From the NCBI GenBank assembly GCA_915063485.1, contig CAJZDJ010000006.1, positions 1 through 35,382 of the forward strand: a stretch of 35,382 nucleotides of DNA, read 5' to 3'. Shown one piece after another: positions 1 to 6,616 of this stretch (the stretch's first letter is position 1; each line of letters begins with the position of its first letter). The notes below the pieces were generated by a model. The model was not told the origin of the DNA. It searched no databases and saw only the letters and a list, made by a program, of their open reading frames with translations. The position numbers and the translations under genes are program-made. This DNA comes from an uncultured Actinomyces sp. (GTDB lineage: Bacteria > Actinomycetota > Actinomycetes > Actinomycetales > Actinomycetaceae).

Positions 1-1
1 C

Positions 2-235
2 ATGCGCCTGACCCGACGCATGAAAGCCGTGTTTTGGTGGTGCTACACCCACTCTGCACACCCCCAGCCAGCAGCAACAATCCTGGCCACCATACCCACC
101 GACGCAGCCCTCGAAAATGCCTGGTACCACGCCTATCAAACCCATCAAGCCACCGCCACCATCCCCGGCTGGGGCGACGCAATATGCTGGAACGAACTCC
201 ACCACACCACCCCCTACCACAACACCTGGGACTAA
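2..235 (+). pseudogene. IS1249-like transposase, C-terminal fragment (5' end outside window)
   Basis: Last 77 residues of a DDE transposase resembling the IS1249/IS256-like group. The visible part carries an Arg-rich stretch followed by FWWCY and ends PYHNTWD, as expected for the end of such a transposase after the catalytic Glu region. It shares the pattern R..R..RM..WW.Y with the transposase at the other end of the window, but the two are clearly different elements. The catalytic residues lie upstream of base 1, so integrity cannot be judged. The gene runs off the left edge and its stop lies about 30 bases before a probable IS end. Family assignment is from pattern memory and could be a neighbouring IS group. 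Confidence 0.7.
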
Positions 236-250
236 CCCCTCAACCAACAC

Positions 251-268
251 GTTTTGTCCTATAACCCC
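251..268. repeat. Probable terminal inverted repeat of the left IS
   Basis: Read on the minus strand this begins GGGGTTATAGGACAAAAC. The right-hand element at 34788 begins GGGGTTAAGGGTCAAAAT in the matching orientation. The agreement, and its position just beyond the transposase stop, mark this as the IS end. The other end and any target duplication are outside the window. Confidence 0.6.
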
Positions 269-372
269 AATTATAAATAGAATATATCAAAGCTGATTCA
301 TATCATAAAATACAAAGCAATAATTTGAAAATACATACTAGACATAGCGCATTAAAATTTAGTTTAACTTGC

Positions 373-378
373 TATACT
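373..378 (+). promoter_or_regulatory. Probable -10 box of the lipoprotein gene
   Basis: TATACT lies in a very AT-rich stretch (270-390) just inside the IS end. The -35 is weak. A transcript starting near 385 would exclude a TTG start at 383 and supports the ATG at 446. Confidence 0.4.
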
Positions 379-445
379 TTTATTGAATTCGCTAGTATCG
401 ACGAGGTTTTACCAATGTAGGGAACTTGTCACGATAGGCGGACTA

Positions 446-1066
446 ATGAAGTTCAGAAGGCTGATCATAGGCGTTATTGCTCTCTTACTCGCAGTAGGAG
501 CCTGTAACCCTCCAACCGTCCCCTCCACAGTGGGACAGCCGCTACCTGCAGCTATTCAGATTCTAGAAAAAGCAAGGTTCAAAAAGATAACGGTTGTAGA
601 CACGCACGGCGCCACGATTGCCAAGTCAAAATACAATGATGGCTATTTGGTCTCAGTCCAAGATCCAGCTGGCACTAAGGGATACCCAAGCAGCACAAAA
701 ATTAAATTAACGGTTTCAGAAACTAAACCAACCCCCACCCCCACTCCTACCGCAACACCGACTCCCACCCCAACACCTACTCCAACTCCCACTCCCACCC
801 CCACACCTACCCCGACTCCCACGCCCGAATCTGAAGCTGCACCCGCCCCCGCGCCAGCACCAGAACCTGAATCTCAGTCGGAAGAAAACAGTGAGGAAGC
901 CGAAGCGCCCGCTGACGAGTCCAGTTCTGTTTACTACAGCAACTGCACTGAGGCTTGGAATGCCGGAGCTGCCCCTATTTACCGTGGCGAGCCCGGTTAC
1001 CGAAGCAAACTAGATCACGATAACGACGGCGTTGCTTGCGAAAGGCGACCACCACATCGTCGCTAA
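446..1066 (+). CDS. Lipoprotein with PASTA-like domain, Thr-Pro repeat stalk and Excalibur domain
   Basis: A 206-residue surface lipoprotein. Residues 1-20 are a lipoprotein signal peptide with lipobox VGAC (Cys20). Residues about 25-92 resemble a PASTA domain (VPSTVGQPL near the start, ending IKLTVS). A stalk of some 40 residues of nearly pure Thr-Pro repeats follows, then an Ala/Pro/Glu-rich acidic stretch. The C-terminus is an Excalibur calcium-binding domain, with the signature [10 protein letters not shown] and a partner Cys in YYSNC. PASTA domains in other proteins bind peptidoglycan and Excalibur domains bind calcium; ligand binding here is inferred. I chose ATG 446 over an in-frame TTG at 383 because it has AGGCGG just upstream and gives a clean signal peptide. 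It stands alone between an IS and a decaying gene array. Confidence 0.8.
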   Translation: MKFRRLIIGVIALLLAVGACNPPTVPSTVGQPLPAAIQILEKARFKKITVVDTHGATIAKSKYNDGYLVSVQDPAGTKGYPSSTKIKLTVSETKPTPTPTPTATPTPTPTPTPTPTPTPTPTPTPTPESEAAPAPAPAPEPESQSEENSEEAEAPADESSSVYYSNCTEAWNAGAAPIYRGEPGYRSKLDHDNDGVACERRPPHRR

Positions 1067-1135
1067 CTGGCAACTACGCTAAGAGGCCACTATTCGCTAG
1101 CAGCCTATGAAAAACTAGAGATTTCAGAGGCTGAC

Positions 1136-1317
1136 GAGGCATAATGGAGGCAGCCAATCCCCTATTTAAAGAGGACTGACTGCCTCCGGCCACTGTTGTT
1201 TTAGTTCGTGAGCAGTGGCGTGAGGGCTCCAATCAAAGCCGCTAGGGCCTGGATGAGAGCAGCGACAGTTGCGGTGTCAACGCTCTTCTTCCGGGCCTTT
1301 CGCTTGCCTTGACCAGT
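1136..1317. repeat. Direct repeat, copy A (about 182 bp)
   Basis: This segment is repeated 253 bases to the right at 1389-1570 with close to 90% identity by eye. Each copy holds a hairpin terminator and the 3' part of the small peptide gene, read on the minus strand. Homology stops at about 1317, so copy A lacks the first codons of the gene. Confidence 0.85.
1146..1187 (-). terminator. Hairpin after peptide copy A
   Basis: GGAGGCAG and CTGCCTCC form an 8-bp outer stem, with a shorter inner pairing. There is no strong T-run after it on the minus strand. The same hairpin recurs at 1400-1439. Confidence 0.5.
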
Positions 1318-1332
1318 GGCGGTTAAAAATTA
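1201..1332 (-). pseudogene. Truncated second copy of the 46-residue peptide gene
   Basis: In frame, this encodes about 37 residues matching the peptide at 1448-1588, including GKRKARK and LIQALAALIGAL, but ending in PLLTN. No ATG, GTG or TTG is found in frame before an upstream TAA at about 1330-1332, because the duplicated segment begins inside the gene. It is therefore most likely a remnant left by tandem duplication. Confidence 0.6.
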
Positions 1333-1388
1333 GAGCAGCGTTTTAAGCTCACAGCCCAGAAAAAAGGCTAGAGCCCGTAAATAAGCGT

Positions 1389-1570
1389 GAGGCATAATAG
1401 AGGCAGCCAATCCCCTATTTAAAGAGGACTGACTGCCTCAGCCACTGCTACTTAAGAGCGATGAGCAGTGACGCGAGGGCTCCAATCAAAGCCGCTAGGG
1501 CCTGGATGAGAGCAGTGACATTCGCGGTGTCAATGTTCTCCTTCCGGGCCTTTCGCTTGCCTTGACTAGT
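1389..1570. repeat. Direct repeat, copy B (about 182 bp)
   Basis: Partner of the repeat at 1136-1317. This copy is joined to an intact start codon and ribosome binding site at 1588 and beyond. Confidence 0.85.
1400..1439 (-). terminator. Hairpin after the 46-residue peptide gene
   Basis: GAGGCAG and CTGCCTC pair around an inner stem, directly downstream of the peptide stop codon at 1448. A related hairpin closes the glycosyltransferase gene at 32320. Confidence 0.5.
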
Positions 1571-1588
1571 CCTGGACTTGCCAGACAT
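1448..1588 (-). CDS. 46-residue basic/hydrophobic peptide, function unknown
   Basis: A short gene with a strong ribosome binding site (GGGAGGTGGGCTT before ATG). Residues 1-17 are strongly basic (five Lys and three Arg, one Glu), in SGKSRTSQGKRKARKE. Residues about 24-45 are an uninterrupted hydrophobic helix rich in Ala and Leu with a LIGAL core and no charge until the final Lys. There is no recognisable signal or double-glycine leader. It could be a membrane-active peptide (leaderless bacteriocin or small toxin type) or simply a small membrane-anchored protein. The 3' two-thirds is duplicated at 1201-1332, and conservation of residues between the copies suggests it was once expressed protein. 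It lies last in a minus-strand row of two-helix membrane proteins. Confidence 0.6.
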   Translation of the reverse strand: MSGKSRTSQGKRKARKENIDTANVTALIQALAALIGALASLLIALK

Positions 1589-1710
1589 AAGCCCACCTCC
1601 CTTCTAACCCCAATCACTTGCCAGCCATAAGCCGCTAAAAGAGGTGAGCTGGTAGTGTTGGCCGCTTCAAAGAGGGGCAAGCTAAGCCTAGCTCAAGGTT
1701 GCGTGCGGTT

Positions 1711-1724
1711 CGAACAAATGTTGC
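1711..1724. promoter_or_regulatory. LexA (SOS) box-like site
   Basis: CGAACAAATGTTGC fits the Gram-positive SOS consensus CGAAC-N4-GTTCG at the whole left half and the GTT of the right half, but not at the last two positions. It sits about 120 bases upstream of the peptide gene. One imperfect match alone is weak evidence. Confidence 0.25.
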
Positions 1725-1793
1725 TACCAAAATCAGCATGTTGCGACGGCGCAAATCTAGCAGCCGCTAGGGCTACCCACTGTTTGGTGGTAC

Positions 1794-2045
1794 TTACTCT
1801 CTATAGGTAGCAACCACTTTCATAATAACTACCACTATCTGTGTAGCAATAAAGCCTGCTAACGGCCAAAAAATCAATGACTTAATATACTCCGAGGGAC
1901 TTGCTAACCCCTCACCATTCTCATAAATTCCAGAAAATGAGGTAACATACACCGAAACCAGCCAGGGACTAATTAATATTAGAATCCCAAGAGCATCAAC
2001 GCACCTTACTCAAAAAGCTAAACTGTTCCGTTTTTTATCGACCAT
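1794..2045 (-). pseudogene. Two-helix membrane protein, array member 5, interrupted by an in-frame TGA
   Basis: Starts at an ATG with a good AAGGAGGT box, then meets TGA at codon 12. The same frame stays open for a further 71 codons to TAA. That reading has the array architecture: helix 1 ending in ISPW, an acidic short loop, then helix 2. It lacks the N-terminal SEK.FNEKL motif found in members 2 and 3. A single nonsense change appears to have killed it, unless the TGA is read through. Membership rests on layout and the SP motif, since residue identity to the others is low. Confidence 0.45.
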
Positions 2046-2116
2046 TTACCACACCTCCTTAGCTATACCACTAGTGTCATATCAGCGCATACAACGAATG
2101 CTGCGAGCCGACACAG

Positions 2117-2398
2117 CTAACGCAACAATGCTCTAATTATTAATAAAATCCCTGCAAAGCCCATGCAAATAAGCCCTATAGGGGTGATTATAATTAAGCA
2201 ACCGGCAACCATCCAGGACAAACTATCACCACTATCACCATGGTCTCCTGGAATAGTATCCACAAAGCAGGCAGCAGCGAATGGGCTCATTATTAAAACA
2301 AATCCAACTAGTGCGCTACGTGTCGCAATTATACGCAGTATCTGCCGCTTTCGTTCGTGTTTACTCACAGGAAGCTGGGTAACTGACTGCTTAAACAT
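2117..2398 (-). CDS. Two-helix membrane protein, array member 4
   Basis: 93 residues. A basic N-terminus (KHERKRQ at 14-20) precedes helix 1 (about 27-46), which contains MSPF. The loop IPGDHGDSGDSLSWM (49-63) is nearly the same as in member 1 (VPGDHGDGGDALAWM), and helix 2 (about 64-89) carries TPIG. The N-terminal motif and Pro-rich linker of members 1 and 2 are missing. No clear ribosome binding site is seen. Function is unknown. The conserved acidic loop suggests an exposed contact or metal-binding surface, which is inference only. Confidence 0.6.
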   Translation of the reverse strand: MFKQSVTQLPVSKHERKRQILRIIATRSALVGFVLIMSPFAAACFVDTIPGDHGDSGDSLSWMVAGCLIIITPIGLICMGFAGILLIIRALLR

Positions 2399-2688
2399 AA
2401 CAAAGTTTTACCAAAATTAGCTACCACCCGATTCTCGATTAACCACTTTCGAAATTCTTATCTTTTATAGTTACTACAGCATTAAGCCCTCCTACGCCAT
2501 ATCGATATTTCAGCACAGCTTTTATTACTTTAAACAAAGCACCCCTTCATAATTAGAGATGTAATTGGAGCTTTAATCTTGCAGTTTCGAGGAACACTTA
2601 GGCCGGGGCGTTCAAAGATAGTACTAAATGTATCGAGATTTTTCAGATGAACTACATATGAATCCTCATCATCGAAAGATCTAAGTCC

Positions 2689-3102
2689 TTACCTAGCCAC
2701 GATGCGCCGACCCCCACACCCTCGAGCGCGAAGAGCCACCAAATCAGCAACTATAAGAAATAAAAATCCAAAAGGTACCAACATAAAAAAAGATATTAAA
2801 AACACCAAGAGTGCCCAACCTACACCACCGCTATCTTCTTCAGAAACAAGGAGAGTAACAATGAACATTATAAGTGGACTAACTATTAGAAACAGTCCAA
2901 TTCTGACAAATGCAGTTGAAAACACTGTTAAGATTTCGCATTTCTGACGCCCTAATTCCCGCGAACTCTTACCTATCTGAGCAACCTTTTCGGACCTAGT
3001 CAGTTTTTCATTAAACACTTTTTCCGACTGGTCATCAGGATTTGATACATCATCAATCAGAGACAGCGTATAGAATTCGACATTAGTTTGATCATTATCC
3101 AT
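2689..3102 (-). CDS. Two-helix membrane protein, array member 3
   Basis: 137 residues. The N-terminal 25 residues are unique and acidic, then comes SEKVFNEKLTRSEK (26-39), the motif shared with member 2. Helix 1 (about 60-86) ends in a VSPL version of the SPF motif. The loop is shorter (SEEDSGGVGW), and helix 2 (about 97-122) contains VPFG. The basic tail ends GGRRIVAR. After its TAA the same frame stays open for about 50 more codons (see the finding at 2439-2691). Function is unknown. Confidence 0.55.
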   Translation of the reverse strand: MDNDQTNVEFYTLSLIDDVSNPDDQSEKVFNEKLTRSEKVAQIGKSSRELGRQKCEILTVFSTAFVRIGLFLIVSPLIMFIVTLLVSEEDSGGVGWALLVFLISFFMLVPFGFLFLIVADLVALRARGCGGRRIVAR

Positions 3103-3201
3103 TTTCTAACTTGTTTTCCCGTGAACAAAATGAACTATCGCCCATTGTAGATACAACCCATACGCGAATAAAATCCTTGCAACACTAATATCGAACCCAA
3201 T

Positions 3202-3575
3202 CTACTTACACAGATTCTCGCCAAAATCAAACATAATTAGTGCAACAACAGATAGTACAAGCCCTATTGGAAAAAAAGTTATAATCATGAAAAAAGCTCC
3301 CAAGCTAAGCCATCTTCATTATTACCATGATAGCCTGACAGAAGAGCAGCATAAATAAATGGGCTTAAGAGCATGATCACACCTGGAATACCAAGGCAGA
3401 GCGCTGCCGTAAAGTAATTCTTTCGCTTACGCTCACCTTCAGAAGATATCCCCATTTCCTGCGATAACATAACTGGAGGCGCTGGTCGTAGCTTAACCGG
3501 CGGCACTTGTCCGCTTACATGCTGCGACCTAGCCAGCTTTTCATTAAACGCCTTTTCTGACTGACTCTCACACAT
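3202..3575 (-). pseudogene. Two-helix membrane protein, array member 2, frameshifted
   Basis: The first 92 residues follow member 1: SEKAFNEKLARSQHVSGQVPPV, a Pro-rich linker, a basic GERKRK stretch, helix 1 with LLSPF, and loop GYHGNNEDGLAW. The frame then closes as ELFS-stop at 3285-3287. In another frame the sequence continues GAFFMIITFFPIGLVLS to a TAG at 3202, matching member 1's IGAFMSFVPIGVVVS. A small deletion around the lost MPI residues, or a slip at a run of six T, explains this. It has an AGAGG ribosome binding site. A truncated one-helix product is still possible. Confidence 0.6.
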
Positions 3576-3616
3576 TTATTAGACCTCTTTAATACCAGTA
3601 CATACTCGAAACTAGA

Positions 3617-4009
3617 TCACTCTTTAACTCTGGCAGCCAGATACATCATAGCTACCGAAATACCAGATACAACAACCCCTATTGGTACAAAACTCATGAA
3701 TGCCCCAATAGGCATCCAAGCTAAGGCATCTCCGCCATCACCATGATCTCCCGGCACGCCCGCAATAATATAGGCTGAAATAAATGGACTGAAGATCAGA
3801 CCTACTGCCGGAATAGCAAAACAAAGCGCCAACATAAAGAAAATCAGCCGCTTACGCTTACCCTTAGCAGAAAGCACTCTTTTCGGCGGCGGCACAAAGG
3901 GCATTGGTTGCTGCATAACTGGAGGCACTTGTCCGCTTATCTGCTGCGACCTAGCCAGCATTTCCCTTAAGGCCTCTCCAGGCTGCTTATCAGGTATTTC
4001 CTGTTCCAT
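3617..4009 (-). CDS. Two-helix membrane protein, array member 1
   Basis: 130 residues and the most complete member. Layout: N-terminal motif EALREMLARSQQISGQVPPV (12-31), a Pro-rich linker (32-42), a basic KGKRKR patch (49-54), helix 1 (about 55-76) ending in FSPF, the acidic loop GDHGDGGDALAW (87-98), helix 2 (about 99-124) with VPIG, and a short basic tail. Both termini are probably cytoplasmic, by the positive-inside rule. I do not recognise the family. It heads the minus-strand array and has GGAG about nine bases before ATG. The gene is more AT-rich than the housekeeping genes to its right, in keeping with acquired DNA. Confidence 0.65.
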   Translation of the reverse strand: MEQEIPDKQPGEALREMLARSQQISGQVPPVMQQPMPFVPPPKRVLSAKGKRKRLIFFMLALCFAIPAVGLIFSPFISAYIIAGVPGDHGDGGDALAWMPIGAFMSFVPIGVVVSGISVAMMYLAARVKE

Positions 4010-4070
4010 CAGCTACCACTCCGTCCACTCAAGGCACTCGCAAGTGATTGGTTACATTTGATTGCAACTG

Positions 4071-4104
4071 CCGCCAGGGCGCCCTGCTTTGGGAGCCCTG
4101 GCGG
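4071..4104 (-). terminator. Hairpin after the IMPase-family gene
   Basis: A 10-bp perfect stem (CCGCCAGGGC with GCCCTGGCGG) about 20 bases beyond the stop codon at 4124. No clear T-run follows. It also marks the change from the AT-rich array to the GC-richer core. Confidence 0.6.
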
Positions 4105-4123
4105 CTAGTCTATCGCGCAAAGC

Positions 4124-4981
4124 TCATTCCACTTGGCGCATTAGCGCCGAGAGTAGCTCAGTATGTGCCTGTGGCCATCCCACCAGCACGCTACCGGGGT
4201 AGCGCACATCCAAAGGCGTGCCGTCCAGGCGAGTAAATTTCACTCCACTTTCTACACAGATCAGGTACGCCGCAGCGATGTCCCAGGGAGATACCCACAT
4301 GTGCACAAAGGCGCCAGCCCTGCTAGCGGCCACCTCCACACATTCAAGCGCCGCCGAGCCGTAGCGGCGGTGTCCGCGTGATTCCACCAGGCAGCGCGTC
4401 AATCGAGGCAAAGCCACGATTTCCTTAATGTCGGTGATGATCACAACCTCACGCCGCCCACGCGTCTCATTGACCCGCGCCAGTGGCTGCCCATCACAGT
4501 AAGCCCCCTGCCCAGCGATAGCCGTATAGGTGAGCCCAGCGACGACGTCGACCACTACCCCCAGCACCGGGCGCCCATCCTCACACAGAGCCAAAGAAAT
4601 GGCGTAGTCGCGGTGAGTGGTTACGTAGTTCATGGTGCCATCAATGGGGTCAAGCACCCACACCCGCCCCGCAAATGAGCTGACAGAGTGGCCTTCCTCC
4701 CCCAGTAGCGGGTAGCCCGTGGCCGCCACCAGCTCCTCACTGATGTAGGCCTCAATGCGCTTATCCACCGCCGTAACCAGGTCATTGCGGTTAGATTTGG
4801 TTTCAACATCCAGCTCAAAACCGGGATCTAGGACAGTCTGGCGCACCCCAGCCAGCAAGTCGCAGACTAGCTCCAGCAAATCCTCTAAAGCCAGGTCCTT
4901 AGCCTCGCCAGCCTTGCTCAGCGCAGCTTTAGCCTCGCTTGACTCATCCACTTTGGCTTCAGTCTCCTTATCAGCCGCCAT
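4124..4981 (-). CDS. Inositol monophosphatase family protein
   Basis: 285 residues of the Mg-dependent, Li-sensitive sugar-phosphatase superfamily. Metal-site motifs are present: GEEG (94-97), DPIDGT (111-116) and SPWDIAAAYL (231-240); the GSAALECVEVA stretch (208-218) is also typical. Residues 1-30 are an Ala/Glu/Lys-rich extension not needed for the fold. The likely reaction is dephosphorylation of inositol 1-phosphate or a related sugar or nucleotide phosphate; the exact substrate cannot be read from sequence. It follows the OPA-type transporter by about 30 bases on the same strand, so the pair may import and then dephosphorylate an organic phosphate. Confidence 0.85.
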   Translation of the reverse strand: MAADKETEAKVDESSEAKAALSKAGEAKDLALEDLLELVCDLLAGVRQTVLDPGFELDVETKSNRNDLVTAVDKRIEAYISEELVAATGYPLLGEEGHSVSSFAGRVWVLDPIDGTMNYVTTHRDYAISLALCEDGRPVLGVVVDVVAGLTYTAIAGQGAYCDGQPLARVNETRGRREVVIITDIKEIVALPRLTRCLVESRGHRRYGSAALECVEVAASRAGAFVHMWVSPWDIAAAYLICVESGVKFTRLDGTPLDVRYPGSVLVGWPQAHTELLSALMRQVE

Positions 4982-5014
4982 TTTTAGCCTTCTTTCTCGC
5001 CTTGGGTGTCTTTA

Positions 5015-6430
5015 TTACCGGCTTTTGCCGTCAGCGCCAGCAAAAGCCCGGTCGGCACGGATCATGCGCTCCTCAAACAGCGCCACCAGCAGCAAGCAGG
5101 CCAAACCAACCGCCGCTGAAATAATCAGCACAGTAAAAGTAGAACCCCAACCGTGCAGGTTGTAGCCCAAAATGTTGAGCCCATCCTTCTCAGGGTCAGC
5201 GATATAGCCCAGCATCACCTTGGCCATAGAGTCACCAAAGATGTAACCAAAAGCGCGCGGCACAGCGTTAACCACCACCGTGGCAGTCTTAGGCGCAAAG
5301 CCAATCACGCAAATACCAATCAGAGTTACCGGCCCAAAGATCAAGAAACCGATAAAGAACAAAGACACGTAGACCGCCGTCGGCGTAGTGGCCTGGGAGT
5401 AGGTGAGAATCGGGATAATCACCAGGCCCAAACCAATGGCGGCAGTAAGCGCGCGCCTACCACCCAAACGGTCAGAGAAGTAACCCCACAGCAGCGAACC
5501 AGCCAAACCGCCCAGCTCCAGGCCAACCGTAGAGTTAACCGCCCACTGCTTGCTAAAGTGCAGCGCCTCAGAGGTGTAAAGCACGTTCCAGTTATCAATA
5601 CCGATACGCACCGAGTAAGCCGCCACGTTCGCAATGCATAGGAACCAGATGGCCGGGTTCTTAACCACATAGTTCCACACAATCGCACCCTTAGACATGG
5701 AGGTGGTGACAGTGTCTACCTTGGATTCAGGCTCACCAAAAATAGCTTCAGGCTTGTCCCAACCCAGCTCGCCGGGCTCATCTTTACCAAACCACATGCC
5801 CCACAAACCAATGGGGATACAGATCAGTGCGGGCACAATAAACATGCCGGCCACGCCGCCACCAAAGAAGGTGTTGGCACCCCACAGGGCCAGCGCACCG
5901 GCGATCATGGCACCAATGTTGTGCGAGGCATTCCACCAGCCGATAAAGCGCCCACGGTATTTACGTGGAGTCCACCGGTTCATGGTGGAGTTACAGCAAG
6001 GCCCACCCGGCGCCTGCGCTAAACCGTTTAGGCTCCACAGCAGCACCATGATGCCCATCGGGTGGTTCACGCTCAGCAGCACCCCACCTACCAGCACACT
6101 CACCACACCGGCACTAACCAGCAGGAAACCCAAGATGCGTTTAGTGTTTCGCCCATCGCACAAGAAGCCCAGGATCAGGCCACCAAAGCCGTAGGTGAGC
6201 GAGAATGCGAAACCGATCGTGCCCAGCTCGGCAGTGCTCAGCCCGGCTTGTTCTTTCAGCAGCGGCTGGGCGGCCTTGAAGTTAGTGCGTAGCAGGTAGA
6301 AACCGCCGTAAACCACAATGAGCACGGCGTAAGTCTTTAAAAATTCCCCTAGCCAAGCTTTCTTTTGCTGCTCCAAAGTTAGTTTGGTAGTTCCGGTGCG
6401 CAGCTCAAAAAATCGCGTCAGTGCGCCCAT
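5015..6430 (-). CDS. Organophosphate:phosphate antiporter (OPA) family MFS transporter
   Basis: 471 residues with about twelve hydrophobic segments. The GlpT/UhpT family signature is visible as YRGRFIGWWNASHNIGA (about 158-174), after GGPCCNSTMNRWTP. Relatives exchange glycerol 3-phosphate or hexose 6-phosphate for inorganic phosphate across the inner membrane; the substrate here is not determined. I chose the ATG at 6430 because it has a near-perfect AAGGAGG ribosome binding site eight bases upstream; an upstream in-frame start adds 21 unlikely residues. It is the promoter-proximal gene of a probable two-gene operon with the downstream IMPase-family enzyme. Confidence 0.85.
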   Translation of the reverse strand: MGALTRFFELRTGTTKLTLEQQKKAWLGEFLKTYAVLIVVYGGFYLLRTNFKAAQPLLKEQAGLSTAELGTIGFAFSLTYGFGGLILGFLCDGRNTKRILGFLLVSAGVVSVLVGGVLLSVNHPMGIMVLLWSLNGLAQAPGGPCCNSTMNRWTPRKYRGRFIGWWNASHNIGAMIAGALALWGANTFFGGGVAGMFIVPALICIPIGLWGMWFGKDEPGELGWDKPEAIFGEPESKVDTVTTSMSKGAIVWNYVVKNPAIWFLCIANVAAYSVRIGIDNWNVLYTSEALHFSKQWAVNSTVGLELGGLAGSLLWGYFSDRLGGRRALTAAIGLGLVIIPILTYSQATTPTAVYVSLFFIGFLIFGPVTLIGICVIGFAPKTATVVVNAVPRAFGYIFGDSMAKVMLGYIADPEKDGLNILGYNLHGWGSTFTVLIISAAVGLACLLLVALFEERMIRADRAFAGADGKSR

Positions 6431-6616
6431 ACGTAAACCTCCTTGCTTACAAGTTGCCACAGGCCACGGCGCCTGCAGCGGAAGTTTCTCCACTATAGCG
6501 CAGCAAGGTTAACTTAGGTCACATTTGTTCTACTTATTTAGTTCCGACGCCGCCGCCTGCACATCCGTTAAGTTGCTTTTGCGCCGAGCGACCCCGGTAG
6601 CGACGACGCCGCCCAC

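Noticed and set aside
383..445. N-terminal extension of the lipoprotein from a TTG at 383
   Set aside because: It overlaps the likely transcription start after the TATACT box, lacks a ribosome binding site and would bury the signal peptide.
1495..1680. Minus-strand frame of 61 codons overlapping the small peptide gene
   Set aside because: No ribosome binding site, no similarity between the two repeat copies in this frame; the 46-residue frame is better supported.
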